Shown: positions 42,129-50,246 of the stretch, in pieces
Position numbering within the stretch: the first letter of the stretch is position 1
Layout: each line of letters starts with the position of its first letter
NCBI RefSeq assembly: GCF_052180215.1
Contig: NZ_CP197471.1
Location: forward strand, 1,646,001 to 1,710,000
DNA length: 64,000 bases
Source: Pseudoneobacillus sp052180215
GTDB taxonomy: Bacteria > Bacillota > Bacilli > Bacillales > Cytobacillaceae
Reading direction: 5' to 3'
Position numbers and translations under genes: made by a program
Notes under the pieces: generated by a model
Database searches by the model: none
What the model was told of the DNA's origin: nothing
What the model saw: only the letters and a program-made list of their open reading frames with translations

Positions 42129-42506
42129 AATAGATGTTCCTTTCTAAGCAAGTAAATATATGTAAACTCTATTTATATTTCGTAATACTAGTAATTATAA
42201 CGGATAATGGTAATAACTTCAAAACAAATTTGTAAAAAAATATCCATTCTATTTTTCCCTTTTAAGAGATAATTTAGTATAAACATAGGTAAATAAGTAA
42301 TTGATTTAAGCCGGATGCCCTGTTATTAGAGTCACAAAATGTTCACAACTACATTAATATCAAATTAACTAAACATTTGTTAGAATGGAATATGTAGCTT
42401 GCTAATTCATGATGATTATCATACCCTACAATAAAGAAAATGGCAAAAGTCATTTATATTAGTTATATTTCGAAATGGTGAAAAATGTTTTTAGGAGATG
42501 TTTATT
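42129..42506. other. intergenic region between ynzD and ccdA
   Basis: About 380 bp, AT-rich, with no gene seen on either strand. Promoters for the divergent ynzD and ccdA must be here, but no element is a good enough match to name. Confidence 0.45.
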
Positions 42507-43214
42507 ATGACAGATGTGAATTTTTTTCTTGCATTAGGTGCAGGATTTTTAAGTTTTATCTCTCCATGTTGTTTACCTTTATATCCTGCATTTTTATCTT
42601 ATATCACAGGTATGTCAGTAGGGGAGCTAAAGAGTGAAAATGCGATGTTGCAAAAAAGAAGTCTTTTACATACGCTATTTTTCTTAATCGGATTTTCTAT
42701 TATTTTTATTGCGATTGGATTTGGAACTTCTTTTATTGGACAATTCTTTTTACAATATCAAGACCTTATTCGACAGTTAGGTGCAATCTTCATTATCCTT
42801 TTCGGTTTAGTAGTAGTTGGCGTTTTTAAACCGGAATTTATAATGAAGGAGAGACGATTCGAGTTTAAAAATAGACCAACTGGTTTTATTGGATCTATTT
42901 TTATAGGTATGGCCTTTGCGGCAGGGTGGACTCCATGTACTGGCCCCATTTTAATGTCGGTTATTGCTCTAGCTGCATCTAATCCGGGTTCAGGGGTTCT
43001 CTACATGCTAGCTTATTCTTTAGGCTTTGCTATACCATTCTTTATCCTTTCATTTTTCATTGGCCGTATGCAGTGGATTCGTAAGCATAATGTGAAAATC
43101 GTAAAAATTGGTGGATATATTATGATTGTCATGGGGATCATATTATTCTTTGACTGGATGACGAGATTCATTTCTATTTTTTCAACCATTTTTGGTGATT
43201 TTACAGGGTTCTAA
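42507..43214 (+). CDS. ccdA: cytochrome c biogenesis protein CcdA
   Basis: A 235-residue membrane protein with six helices and the two conserved cysteine sites, SPCCLPLYPAFLSYITG near residue 18 and GWTPCTGPILMSV near residue 140. CcdA passes electrons from cytoplasmic thioredoxin to exported thiol-disulfide proteins for cytochrome c maturation and spore cortex formation. ATG 42507 has AGGAGATG 7 nt upstream. Followed by yneI and ccdC as in B. subtilis. Confidence 0.96.
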   Translation: MTDVNFFLALGAGFLSFISPCCLPLYPAFLSYITGMSVGELKSENAMLQKRSLLHTLFFLIGFSIIFIAIGFGTSFIGQFFLQYQDLIRQLGAIFIILFGLVVVGVFKPEFIMKERRFEFKNRPTGFIGSIFIGMAFAAGWTPCTGPILMSVIALAASNPGSGVLYMLAYSLGFAIPFFILSFFIGRMQWIRKHNVKIVKIGGYIMIVMGIILFFDWMTRFISIFSTIFGDFTGF

Positions 43215-43336
43215 ATTCAATTTATTGATAAAATTTTATTTTTCAGCTATATTTTAATTTAGTATTATTTTTTATATTTACTTCACTAGTTTCATAGGTG
43301 AGAATAGATATACTTACAGGTAAGGGGGAAGCAGCC

Positions 43337-43696
43337 ATGGCAAAAATTCTAGTCGTTGATGATGCGAAATTTATGAGAATGACTCTTTCAAACATATTAG
43401 TAAAGGCAAATCATGAAGTCATTGGTGAAGCAGACAATGGAATAAAGGCTGTAGAACTTTATCAAGAATTAAAGCCTGATTTAGTTACAATGGATATAAC
43501 AATGCCAGAAAAAAGCGGGATAGAAGCTGTAAAAGAAATAAAGGAGCAATTTCCAAACGCAAAAATTATTATGTGTTCAGCGATGGGCCAACAAAAAATG
43601 GTTGTAGAAGCGATTGAAGCAGGAGCGAAAGACTTTATAGTTAAACCATTTGATGAAGGACGAGTTTTGGATGCTATCAAACGTGTATTAAGTTAG
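43337..43696 (+). CDS. yneI: CheY-like response regulator YneI
   Basis: A 119-residue single receiver domain: the acidic pair in LVVDDAKFMRM near residue 9, the phosphorylated Asp in VTMDITMPEKSG near residue 54, and KPFDEG with Lys near residue 105. It has no output domain. B. subtilis YneI (CcdB) sits in the same ccdA-ccdB-ccdC cluster, where its role is unclear. AAGGGGGAAG precedes ATG 43337. Confidence 0.94.
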   Translation: MAKILVVDDAKFMRMTLSNILVKANHEVIGEADNGIKAVELYQELKPDLVTMDITMPEKSGIEAVKEIKEQFPNAKIIMCSAMGQQKMVVEAIEAGAKDFIVKPFDEGRVLDAIKRVLS

Positions 43697-43700
43697 TACC

Positions 43701-43739
43701 AAAAACCATTTAAGTAGTAAAATACTTAAATGGTTTTTT
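43701..43739 (+). terminator. Rho-independent terminator after yneI
   Basis: AAAACCATTTAAGTA / TACTTAAATGGTTTT long stem and a T run. Confidence 0.92.
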
Positions 43740-43894
43740 AATGGGAAGCTCTTCTACTATATAGGATATTAGATCTTTTTACTCATCTTGTTAGGAGTGT
43801 TCTAAAAGTTATATGAAAGAATAGGAAAATTTCTATTTACTCTTTAAGTTTTCGGCTATAATGAATATATATTAAAGTAAAAAGGATGAATGAA

Positions 43895-44368
43895 ATGAAC
43901 TTAGTGATTGCATCTTCGATCGGAGCCATTGGCATGGCTATTCTTGTCATGTTCATCCGAGTAAAAGCAGCTAAAAAACCTGCATCTGCAAAAAAGATTA
44001 TACTTCCACCAATATTTATGAGTACAGGGGCTTTGATGTTCTTACACCCATACTTTCGTGTAACTCCGTTAGAAATTTTAGAAGCTTTAACGGTTGGAAT
44101 GTTATTTTCGATACTATTAGTAAAAACATCTAAATTTGAAATTAGAGACAATGATATTTACTTAAAAAGATCTAAAGCATTTGTGTTTATCCTAATAGGT
44201 CTCCTAGTAATTAGAGTGATTATGAAGTCAATATTGAGTTCTTCCATTGACTATGGACAGCTAAGTGGAATGTTCTGGATTTTGGCTTTTGGAATGATCG
44301 TTCCTTGGAGAATAGCAATGTATGTTAATTACCGAAAACTTCAATTGGAGCTCCGCAATATAAATTAA
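43895..44368 (+). CDS. ccdC: CcdC/YneJ membrane protein
   Basis: A 157-residue membrane protein with four helices, matching the CcdC family: RVKAAKKPASAKKIILPPIFMSTGALMF near residue 22 (shown by its LPPIFMSTG core), then KFEIRDNDIYLKRSKAF and DYGQLSGMFWILAFGMIVPWR near the end. In B. subtilis it is linked to ccdA but not essential for cytochrome c assembly. ATG 43895 is preferred because AAAGGATGA precedes it; ATG 43886 lies in that site. Convergent with yneK. Confidence 0.92.
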   Translation: MNLVIASSIGAIGMAILVMFIRVKAAKKPASAKKIILPPIFMSTGALMFLHPYFRVTPLEILEALTVGMLFSILLVKTSKFEIRDNDIYLKRSKAFVFILIGLLVIRVIMKSILSSSIDYGQLSGMFWILAFGMIVPWRIAMYVNYRKLQLELRNIN

Positions 44369-44373
44369 TTAAG

Positions 44374-44404
44374 AAAACGCACCTATTTTTAGGTGCGTTT
44401 TTTT
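44374..44404. terminator. bidirectional terminator between ccdC and yneK
   Basis: AAAACGCACCT / AGGTGCGTTTT stem with T runs on both strands. Confidence 0.92.
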
Positions 44405-44410
44405 AAAAAA

Positions 44411-44842
44411 TTAAAAAAGTTCTTTATAAGGTCGTACATCAATTTCCTTTTCACGAAGCTTTTTTATTAAGAATTTATGATCTCTCTTTGGAGTGGCAAG
44501 AATGTAACCTCTAATAACTAGATCCTGAGAGATTAGCTTAGCCTTTTCATGAAGGGCTAACTCTCCAATCTTTCCAGCAATTTTATGACGGGCAACATCT
44601 CTAAATAGCTCTGGTACAGGGCTAACTAAATCCTCTAACAGTGCTTTCTGTTCATCCTTCCATAAATGCCTTGTTTCATTTACATAATGCTCTTCCCAGT
44701 CCATAATCGATTTACCATCTTCTTTTGGTAACTTCTTTAGAAATTTTCTAAACATAAAATAACCGCCGACGGCGAACAAAAACAATAGAACAAGAACCCA
44801 AAAAAGGATAAACCATAAAAACCAACCTTCTAGTTGTTGCAT
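44411..44842 (-). CDS. yneK: DUF2621 protein YneK
   Basis: A 143-residue protein with an N-terminal membrane helix (residues ~8-30), then a basic and acidic cytoplasmic domain (MDWEEHYVNETRHLW, RHKIAGKIGELALHEKAK). It matches YneK (DUF2621) of B. subtilis, which also follows ccdC. Sporulating-Bacillus protein of unknown function. ATG 44842 follows GGGTGAG; the GTG 12 nt upstream is part of that site. A perfect 16-bp palindrome lies ~70 bp upstream of the start. Confidence 0.9.
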   Translation of the reverse strand: MQQLEGWFLWFILFWVLVLLFLFAVGGYFMFRKFLKKLPKEDGKSIMDWEEHYVNETRHLWKDEQKALLEDLVSPVPELFRDVARHKIAGKIGELALHEKAKLISQDLVIRGYILATPKRDHKFLIKKLREKEIDVRPYKELF

Positions 44843-44911
44843 TTTCTCACCCACAATATTATCTTTTAATTCTTATTATAGACTGATTTTTTGTGAGATG
44901 ACAAGCATCAG

Positions 44912-44927
44912 AGTCATAATTATGACT
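44912..44927. promoter_or_regulatory. 16-bp perfect palindrome upstream of yneK
   Basis: AGTCATAATTATGACT, a possible dimeric-regulator site between yneK and the 39-residue gene. No known consensus is claimed. Confidence 0.4.
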
Positions 44928-44930
44928 AAT

Positions 44931-44957
44931 AAAAAAAGCAGACATATGTGTCTGCTC
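44931..44957 (-). terminator. Rho-independent terminator of the 39-residue gene
   Basis: On the minus strand AGCAGACA / TGTCTGCT stem, CATA loop, seven Ts. Confidence 0.9.
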
Positions 44958-44962
44958 TATCA

Positions 44963-45082
44963 TTACATTCCTAATTGTTTTAATTCTTCTTTCTCCGTTT
45001 CTTTCATATTATTAATAATTACACTTGTAATATAATAGCACCCGATAAATAAACTAAAAGTCATAAGATACGCAACAAACAT
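44963..45082 (-). CDS. 39-residue single-span membrane protein
   Basis: A minus-strand gene with a strong AGGAGGG 8 nt before the ATG at 45082, and its own terminator right after the stop. The product starts MFVAYLMTFSLFIGCYYITS and ends in a charged tail (NNMKETEKEELKQLGM), so it is one membrane helix plus a short amphipathic tail. I do not recognise a family. The combination of ribosome binding site, terminator and membrane-helix pattern makes it a credible real gene. Confidence 0.72.
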   Translation of the reverse strand: MFVAYLMTFSLFIGCYYITSVIINNMKETEKEELKQLGM

Positions 45083-45259
45083 TGTTTTTCCCTCCTAATA
45101 TTTATAACTATAATTTATAAATATTTTGAAGGTGTTTCTGTGATGTGAATCACGTTTTAGTGTAAAAACTACATATAGATAGTAAAATGTTTCAAAATGT
45201 TCATAATTGATTCAACGAAAGTAAAAGGGAAGTAATTTCTTCCTTCAGTCCTTTACCAG

Positions 45260-45288
45260 TTGCGAATAATGTTTAAATCGTTCATAAT
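45260..45288 (+). promoter_or_regulatory. promoter of tRNA-Sec
   Basis: -35 TTGCGA (45260-45265), exactly 17 bp, -10 CATAAT (45283-45288), about 22 bp before the mature tRNA 5' end. Confidence 0.65.
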
Positions 45289-45310
45289 AGTAAAAGTCGG
45301 CAATAATATT

Positions 45311-45407
45311 GGGGCTGAATGGGGTACTGGTGTCCTCCACGGTCTTCAAAACCGCCTGTGACCTGCGTGCCAGGTTAGCTGGGTTCGATTCCCAGGCAGT
45401 CCCGCCA
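45311..45407 (+). tRNA. selC: tRNA-Sec (anticodon TCA)
   Basis: A 97-nt tRNA. Acceptor GGGGCTG pairs with CAGTCCC, discriminator G and encoded CCA end it. Anticodon arm CGGT-CTTCAAA-ACCG has the loop CTTCAAA, giving UCA, identical to the loop of E. coli tRNA-Sec. A long variable arm (about 45353-45375) and T arm CTGGG-TTCGATT-CCCAG follow, and the D stem is extended. Length, anticodon and extra arm together fit selenocysteine tRNA rather than Ser, Leu or Tyr. It would decode in-frame UGA if selA/selB/selD are present elsewhere; none is in this window. Confidence 0.92.
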
Positions 45408-45430
45408 ATATATATACATAATGACACCAA

Positions 45431-45462
45431 AGCCTATCCACTGGATAGGTTTATTTGTTTTA
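45431..45462 (+). terminator. terminator of tRNA-Sec
   Basis: CCTATCC / GGATAGG stem, ACT loop, followed by TTTATTTGTTTT. Confidence 0.8.
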
Positions 45463-45519
45463 TACAAGGGATAATAGTGATGTAAATATGAAAAAATAAT
45501 GGAAAGAGGGTGAATATCA

Positions 45520-45675
45520 GTGGGAAATTCTAGAATCTATGCAGAAAAGAATAATGTAAATTCAAACTTCAAAAATAAGAAATTAGAACATGAGTTTTCA
45601 GAGGAATTATCGGATGGTGGAGAAAGAAATGAAATGATAAAAATGAATCAAAATTCCAAAAGAACAAAAGGCTAA
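45520..45675 (+). CDS. 51-residue hydrophilic protein, YfhD-like
   Basis: Starts at GTG 45520 with AAAGAGGGTGA upstream, and ends in a strong terminator. It is very hydrophilic and rich in Asn, Lys and Glu. The EFSEELSDGGE segment near residue 25 resembles the EFSEELAD motif of YfhD, a small protein of sporulating Bacillus. This suggests a small spore-associated protein, but the likeness is limited to that segment. Confidence 0.6.
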   Translation: MGNSRIYAEKNNVNSNFKNKKLEHEFSEELSDGGERNEMIKMNQNSKRTKG

Positions 45676-45707
45676 ACCAAATATAACGGTTTAGCCTTTT
45701 CTTTTTT
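45668..45707 (+). terminator. Rho-independent terminator
   Basis: AAGGCTAAACC / GGTTTAGCCTT stem, then TTCTTTTTT. Confidence 0.9.
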
Positions 45708-45819
45708 ATTTATTTTTAAACAGGTCAACAAAAGCATGATAAAATTCGATACCTTGATAACAAAAGATGCTAGTAGCAGATATCGAAAATAGCCCGATCA
45801 TAATAATTCTCATCCACAT
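45706..45819 (-). CDS. 37-residue membrane protein
   Basis: A minus-strand gene with a strong GGGAGGA 8 nt before the ATG at 45819. The product MWMRIIMIGLFSISATSIFC is followed by YQGIEFYHAFVDLFKNK: one hydrophobic helix then a short aromatic and basic tail. No family recognised. Convergent with the YfhD-like gene and sharing its hairpin region. Like the 39-residue gene, it has good translation signals but no known relatives in my memory. Confidence 0.62.
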   Translation of the reverse strand: MWMRIIMIGLFSISATSIFCYQGIEFYHAFVDLFKNK

Positions 45820-45844
45820 ATTTATTCCTCCCTTTGAATTTTAT

Positions 45845-46171
45845 TTAAAATTCAAGGAAGGGAATAATAAAATTTGATTGATAAAAAGTAGGTATCATGT
45901 ATCTTCTTTTTTTATTGATAAATGGAAGATTGGTTTGAACTCTTTTTGATAAAGGGATTAAAGATACTCCAACAGTGAAAATAGAGAGGACCATGGAAAA
46001 ATAATTCTTATCATCATATTTGAAGTCTAGCTGTTGATCACCTAATGGCTCGTTTAATACTATTTTGTCATATTCATGATTAGCTTTAAAATTGGAGGGC
46101 GCATCTGTAAAGTGAATCATTGAGGTAGCTATAAAAAGGATGAAAAAGGTGAAGATAAGCTGCTTTTTCAA
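45845..46171 (-). CDS. hypothetical protein with two membrane segments
   Basis: A 108-residue protein from TTG 46171, preceded by GGGGAGGTGATCC, an unusually strong ribosome binding site that decides the start. Hydrophobic segments at residues ~4-20 (after KKQ; possibly a signal peptide) and ~57-77, with a charged extracytoplasmic part between. The C-terminus is basic. No family recognised. Divergent from the small gene at 46354. Confidence 0.65.
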   Translation of the reverse strand: MKKQLIFTFFILFIATSMIHFTDAPSNFKANHEYDKIVLNEPLGDQQLDFKYDDKNYFSMVLSIFTVGVSLIPLSKRVQTNLPFINKKRRYMIPTFYQSNFIIPFLEF

Positions 46172-46353
46172 TGGATCACCTCCCCGTATGTAAGTTGTAT
46201 TTATCATATAGGAATGGACTTGCGGTCAGAACAAAAGTTATTAGACAATTTTTTTATGCTATTGATTTCTTATACCTTTTTAAACAATTAATCCTTTTGA
46301 ATGGAACTTTTATCCTTTTCATTCCGTATAGGAACATGGAGGTGAAAGGATTT

Positions 46354-46539
46354 ATGAACCCTTTTGGTTTTTTGTTTATAATCTTTGGTATTCTTTCTAC
46401 ATGGAAACCTTATATTGCTTGGTATTTGGAGATTGGCTGGAAACTTCAAGATGCAGAACCTAGTGAATTGGCGTTAGTATGGAATCGAATTTTAGGAATC
46501 ATTTTCACCATTATTGGAATTGGAATGCTGATTCCGTAG
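46354..46539 (+). CDS. 61-residue two-helix membrane protein
   Basis: Starts at ATG 46354 with GGAGGTGAAAGG upstream. It begins MNPFGFLFIIFGILSTWKPY and ends RILGIIFTIIGIGMLIP, two hydrophobic helices joined by a short acidic loop (EIGWKLQDAEPSELA). This layout resembles the DUF6199 group of small membrane proteins, but I am not sure. No known function. Confidence 0.65.
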   Translation: MNPFGFLFIIFGILSTWKPYIAWYLEIGWKLQDAEPSELALVWNRILGIIFTIIGIGMLIP

Positions 46540-46618
46540 TTTTTTATCTCATAAAGAGGGTTACGATAACCATAATAGGGTAAAAGCATGTTAAAGTCTG
46601 ACACTGGAGGTAGTGAGA

Positions 46619-47482
46619 TTGAAAGGGAAAATGGCCATATTATGTATAATTGCTTTATTATTAACTCCGATATATGCTTTAGCTGACACCGCAGAGGGAG
46701 ATGTTATTATCACTCTCGGTGAGGATTTAGATAAACAGCAAAAAGAAGTTATGCTGAAAGAATTGAATGGTAATGATAATTCAGAAACGATAACGGTCTC
46801 AAATGCTGAAGAAAGAAAATATTTAGGTGATTTGATTCCTAAAGCACAATTAGGAACTAGAGCAATATCTTCCTCATCTATTACCTATACAGCCAAAGGG
46901 ACAGGTTTAGAGGTTGAGACTCATAATATTAATTGGGTAACAAAGGACATGTACTTAAATGCGTTAATCACAGCTGGCGTTAAAGATGCAAAAATTAAGG
47001 TTGTGGCACCTTTTGAGGTATCTGGAACAGCTGCCTTAACTGGTCTAATAAAGGCATATGAAGTTTCCTCTGATGAGGTAATTCCTGAAGATGTAAAAAA
47101 GGTTGCAAATCAAGAAATGATCGAAACAGCAAAACTAGGAGATAAAATTGGAGCAGAAGATGCAGCAGCTTTAATGGCAAAAATTAAAGAAGAAATGGCG
47201 AAAAATGCTCCTCAGTCCGATGCTGAGTTGAGGGGGATTATTGAGCAAGCAGCAAAAGAACTAGGAATTTCTCTTACGGAGGAACAAATACAAAGTTTAA
47301 TGGACTTGTTTAATAAAATGAAGGAGTTAAACATTGATTGGAATCAGGTTGGAGAGCAATTAAATCAAGCAAGAGAAAAAATGACTAAATTTTTACAATC
47401 TGAAGAAGGTCAGACTTTCCTAACAAAACTAAAAGATTTCTTTGTCTCAATCATAGAGGCAATTAAGGCTCTTTTTAGTTAA
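46619..47482 (+). CDS. ypuA: DUF1002 exported protein YpuA
   Basis: A 287-residue exported protein with a signal peptide (residues ~1-22, ending at YALADTAEGD). The middle AISSSSITYTAKGTGLEVETHNI and VVAPFEVSGTAALTGLIKAYE segments are nearly the same as in B. subtilis YpuA (DUF1002). The C-terminal half is helical, ending in FFVSIIEAIKALF. The role is unknown; it is linked to cell-envelope stress in Bacillus by annotation only. TTG 46619 is chosen because GGAGG lies 8 nt upstream; GTG 46613 is too close to it. Confidence 0.9.
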   Translation: MKGKMAILCIIALLLTPIYALADTAEGDVIITLGEDLDKQQKEVMLKELNGNDNSETITVSNAEERKYLGDLIPKAQLGTRAISSSSITYTAKGTGLEVETHNINWVTKDMYLNALITAGVKDAKIKVVAPFEVSGTAALTGLIKAYEVSSDEVIPEDVKKVANQEMIETAKLGDKIGAEDAAALMAKIKEEMAKNAPQSDAELRGIIEQAAKELGISLTEEQIQSLMDLFNKMKELNIDWNQVGEQLNQAREKMTKFLQSEEGQTFLTKLKDFFVSIIEAIKALFS

Positions 47483-47551
47483 AGGGATTTGTTGGATTAG
47501 AAAGTTAAGGTATCATATAGGTAGAAAGAGGCGCATTACTTTTAGTAATCC

Positions 47552-47580
47552 TTTACAGTATAACCGAAATGTGCTAAAAT
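47552..47580 (+). promoter_or_regulatory. promoter of csp gene 2
   Basis: -35 TTTACA (47552-47557), exactly 17 bp, extended -10 TGCTAAAAT (TAAAAT 47575-47580). It leaves a ~105-nt untranslated leader, as is usual for cold-shock mRNAs whose leader structure controls translation. Confidence 0.75.
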
Positions 47581-47692
47581 GTAGGCAACCTTTGCACCGG
47601 TCACGTTTATAACAGATTAATATTTTATAAATGACGTTGTATTTGGTAATTTTACGCATGGCTTTTTTAGCCAATAGGAGGATTTTCGTTTT

Positions 47693-47893
47693 ATGAAAAA
47701 CGGTAAAGTAAAATGGTTCAATGCTGAAAAAGGTTTTGGATTTATCGAATCAGAAGATGGAAATGATGTATTCGTTCATTTTTCTGCTATTCAAACTGAA
47801 GGTTTCAAATCTTTAGAAGAAGGTCAAGAAGTTTCTTTCGAAGTAGTTGAAGGAGCTCGTGGACCACAAGCTGCTAACGTAACTAAAAAATAA
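47693..47893 (+). CDS. cold-shock protein (CspB/CspD type), second copy
   Basis: A 66-residue cold-shock domain protein very like the one at 10117 (GKVKWFNAEKGFGFIE, DVFVHFSAIQ), with RNP1 and RNP2 intact. It binds single-stranded nucleic acid. TAGGAGGATT lies 9 nt before the ATG, and a ~105-nt leader separates it from its promoter. The two copies differ mainly in the last third (SLEEGQEVSFEVVEGARGP here). Confidence 0.95.
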   Translation: MKNGKVKWFNAEKGFGFIESEDGNDVFVHFSAIQTEGFKSLEEGQEVSFEVVEGARGPQAANVTKK

Positions 47894-47907
47894 TAACTTT
47901 TAAAATC

Positions 47908-47939
47908 CAGCTCAACCTAGAAGGTTGAGCTGTTTTTAT
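47908..47939 (+). terminator. Rho-independent terminator of csp gene 2
   Basis: CAGCTCAACCT / AGGTTGAGCTG stem, then TTTTTATT. Confidence 0.92.
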
Positions 47940-48180
47940 TTGGTCAGAATAGGCAAATCTACTAATAGGACGATCGTTTAGTAAGATAAGAACATAGAAT
48001 AGGTATCTGTGTACGGGAAAAAGCACTTTTTACTAGTTACTTGCGGATTTATTGAAAAATGAGATATACGTTTAGTACAACTATACTAGTGGACACGTAT
48101 AATTACAGTACAACTGATAGATAAAGACAAAGGTTGTAATAGTACTCATTCCATTGGAAGGGAGTGAAAAAATTAATTAT

Positions 48181-49539
48181 ATGTTTCTTAATTTCACGGA
48201 AATAATGACGATATTCGCATTTTTAATGACGATGATCCTGATTTTTTTCCGTCCGAAAGAAATGAATGAAGCAATTCCAGCTTCAATTGGTGCATTTCTT
48301 GTTATCCTTAGTGGAAGTGTCTCTATGGGAGATTTACTAGATATAACGAATAAAGTAAACGGTGCTGCTATTACCATTTTGGCTACCATTGTAATGGCTA
48401 TTGTGTTAGAAAGTTTCGGTTTTTTCTATTGGACAGCTGAGCTGTTATTAAAAAAATCAAAGGGATCGGGGATAAGGTTATTCTGGTTTACATTACTATT
48501 ATGCTTTTTAATGACGTTGTTCTTTAATAATGATGGCAGTATATTAATTACCACTCCAATTCTTATATTACTTCTAAAAAATCTAGGTTTAAAAAATCAT
48601 CAAAAAATACCTTACCTATTAAGTGGTGCATTAATAGCCACAGCCTCCAGTGCCCCTATCGGAGTCAGTAACATTGTAAATTTAATTGCACTTAAAATAG
48701 TCGGTATGGATCTTTATCTCCAAACAGCTATGATGTTTATTCCAAGTACACTAGGATTACTATTCCTTGCTACATCTCTATTTCTAGTTTTTCGAAAAAA
48801 TATTCCAAAAATAATTCCCGTATCCTCCTATATACAGCCACTAAATGGAACTAAACTGTCACATCCCCTTCAAGTAAATTTAAAAAAATCTACATCTTAT
48901 CCAAAGAAATTAATGATCTATATGCTTATATTTGTTTTTATTGTAAGGATTAGTTTATTTATTGCTTCCTTTTTGGGAATTGCTATCTCATTAGTAGCCG
49001 TATTAGGTTCATTCATTTTATTAATTTGGAGATGGTATTATTTAAAAATCAGTCCGAAAGATATACTTGTAAAAACACCATGGCATATTCTCTTATTCGC
49101 CTTTTGTATGTATGTGATTATATATGGCTTACACAATATTGGATTAACGGACATTTTAATAAAATATACCAAACCGATCGTGGAGGGTAGTTTATTTCAT
49201 GCAAGTTTAACGATGGGGGTATTAATATCAATCTTGTCAAACTTGTTCAATAACCATCCTGCTCTTATGATCGGAACAATGGCACTTACACAAATGGGTT
49301 TAGATCCCATGGTATTAAAAACCGTGTATCTAGCGAATATTATTGGAAGTGATATTGGATCCTTACTCCTTCCGATTGGGACACTTGCAACACTAATATG
49401 GATGCATATTTTAAAAGAAAACAAGGTAAAAATTTCTTGGAAAAAGTATATCAGGGTTACTTTGCTAGTTATTCCACCTACCATTATTTTTACTCTTCTA
49501 TGCTTGTACTATTGGTTGTTAATAATATTTGTAAGTTAA
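48181..49539 (+). CDS. ArsB/NhaD-family membrane transporter
   Basis: A ~452-residue, highly hydrophobic protein with 11-12 membrane segments. Conserved features of the ion transporter superfamily branch holding ArsB and NhaD are seen: NNDGSILITTPILILL near residue 118, SSAPIGVSNIVNLIA near residue 160, and NLFNNHPALMIGTMAL near residue 355. It could export arsenite or exchange Na+/H+; no arsR or arsC is nearby, so neither is proven. The start is uncertain: GAAGGGAGTGA lies 14 nt before ATG 48181 but only ~5 nt before an ATT at 48172. Confidence 0.78.
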   Translation: MFLNFTEIMTIFAFLMTMILIFFRPKEMNEAIPASIGAFLVILSGSVSMGDLLDITNKVNGAAITILATIVMAIVLESFGFFYWTAELLLKKSKGSGIRLFWFTLLLCFLMTLFFNNDGSILITTPILILLLKNLGLKNHQKIPYLLSGALIATASSAPIGVSNIVNLIALKIVGMDLYLQTAMMFIPSTLGLLFLATSLFLVFRKNIPKIIPVSSYIQPLNGTKLSHPLQVNLKKSTSYPKKLMIYMLIFVFIVRISLFIASFLGIAISLVAVLGSFILLIWRWYYLKISPKDILVKTPWHILLFAFCMYVIIYGLHNIGLTDILIKYTKPIVEGSLFHASLTMGVLISILSNLFNNHPALMIGTMALTQMGLDPMVLKTVYLANIIGSDIGSLLLPIGTLATLIWMHILKENKVKISWKKYIRVTLLVIPPTIIFTLLCLYYWLLIIFVS

Positions 49540-49543
49540 AAGG

Positions 49544-49573
49544 AAAAAGGACCCAATGTAAGGTCCTTTTTTT
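49544..49573. terminator. terminator between convergent genes
   Basis: AAAAAGGACC / GGTCCTTTTT stem with a T run; can also serve the opposing coat gene. Confidence 0.9.
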
Positions 49574-49580
49574 GATGTAT

Positions 49581-50246
49581 TTAAGGTAAATGTGCTGATT
49601 TTAAATGTATTAATTTCCAATACATGGTTTCACCATTTGCGGTAATGAGCTCTACTATATTATTATGAATGTTTTTAACAAGTCCTATTTTATCAGGGAG
49701 GTCACCAGTATCAAAAACCACTAGTTTACCTTCATATTTTTTTAATTGTTCTTCGAATGTTCTTGATAGTGGAATACCTAGTGGCTGAACAGGTAAAACC
49801 TCGTTACTGAGAGTATAAGGAGTTAAACTTGATGAGTATGGAATCATCCATTTTAAATGGTGTAATGAGATAAATAATGTCTTATAAACAGGGGAGTAAA
49901 ATACAAAGTAATCAGTTAAGATGTTAGTAATATAGCCATGAATTGACTTATTTCCCGTGACATAGATTTCGACAAAGAGACCTTTAGCGTTATTTAATAT
50001 TTTTCGATAGGAAATGGTATCAGTATCATCTGTAAATGGTTGCTTGTCTTGATAAATGATTTCTATAGGATCATCAGAGCTAAGTTTAATATTATGGAGA
50101 TGTAGAAGGGGGATATACAGATATTGTTTTCCATCAAATAATACTAAAATATCTAAACCTACATCCACGAGAATCCCTACAAATGTTGTTTTACCGGTTA
50201 TTTCAATATTTACTTGTTTCCCTATATAATTTGAGATGCCTTTCAA
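49581..50246 (-). CDS. DUF2642-type spore coat-associated protein
   Basis: A 221-residue protein made of about three repeats of a small beta-rich module: NYIGKQVNIEITGKTTFVGI near residue 5, LFVEIYVTGNKSIHGYITNI near residue 88 and KYEGKLVVFDTGDLPDKIGL near residue 170, each followed by a W/Y-I-P..HL motif. The same module (DUF2642) occurs in CotB-type coat proteins, and this gene lies just downstream of cotB. TTG start with AAGGAGGG upstream. Likely a coat component; its exact identity is not known. Confidence 0.72.
   Translation of the reverse strand: MKGISNYIGKQVNIEITGKTTFVGILVDVGLDILVLFDGKQYLYIPLLHLHNIKLSSDDPIEIIYQDKQPFTDDTDTISYRKILNNAKGLFVEIYVTGNKSIHGYITNILTDYFVFYSPVYKTLFISLHHLKWMIPYSSSLTPYTLSNEVLPVQPLGIPLSRTFEEQLKKYEGKLVVFDTGDLPDKIGLVKNIHNNIVELITANGETMYWKLIHLKSAHLP

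Noticed and set aside
45245..45430. Minus-strand frame of 61 codons
   Set aside because: It lies across the tRNA-Sec gene and its promoter and has no ribosome binding site.
48060..48120. Direct repeat AGTACAACT before the ArsB-like gene
   Set aside because: Two 9-bp copies ~30 bp apart without symmetry or a known consensus; could be chance in AT-rich DNA.
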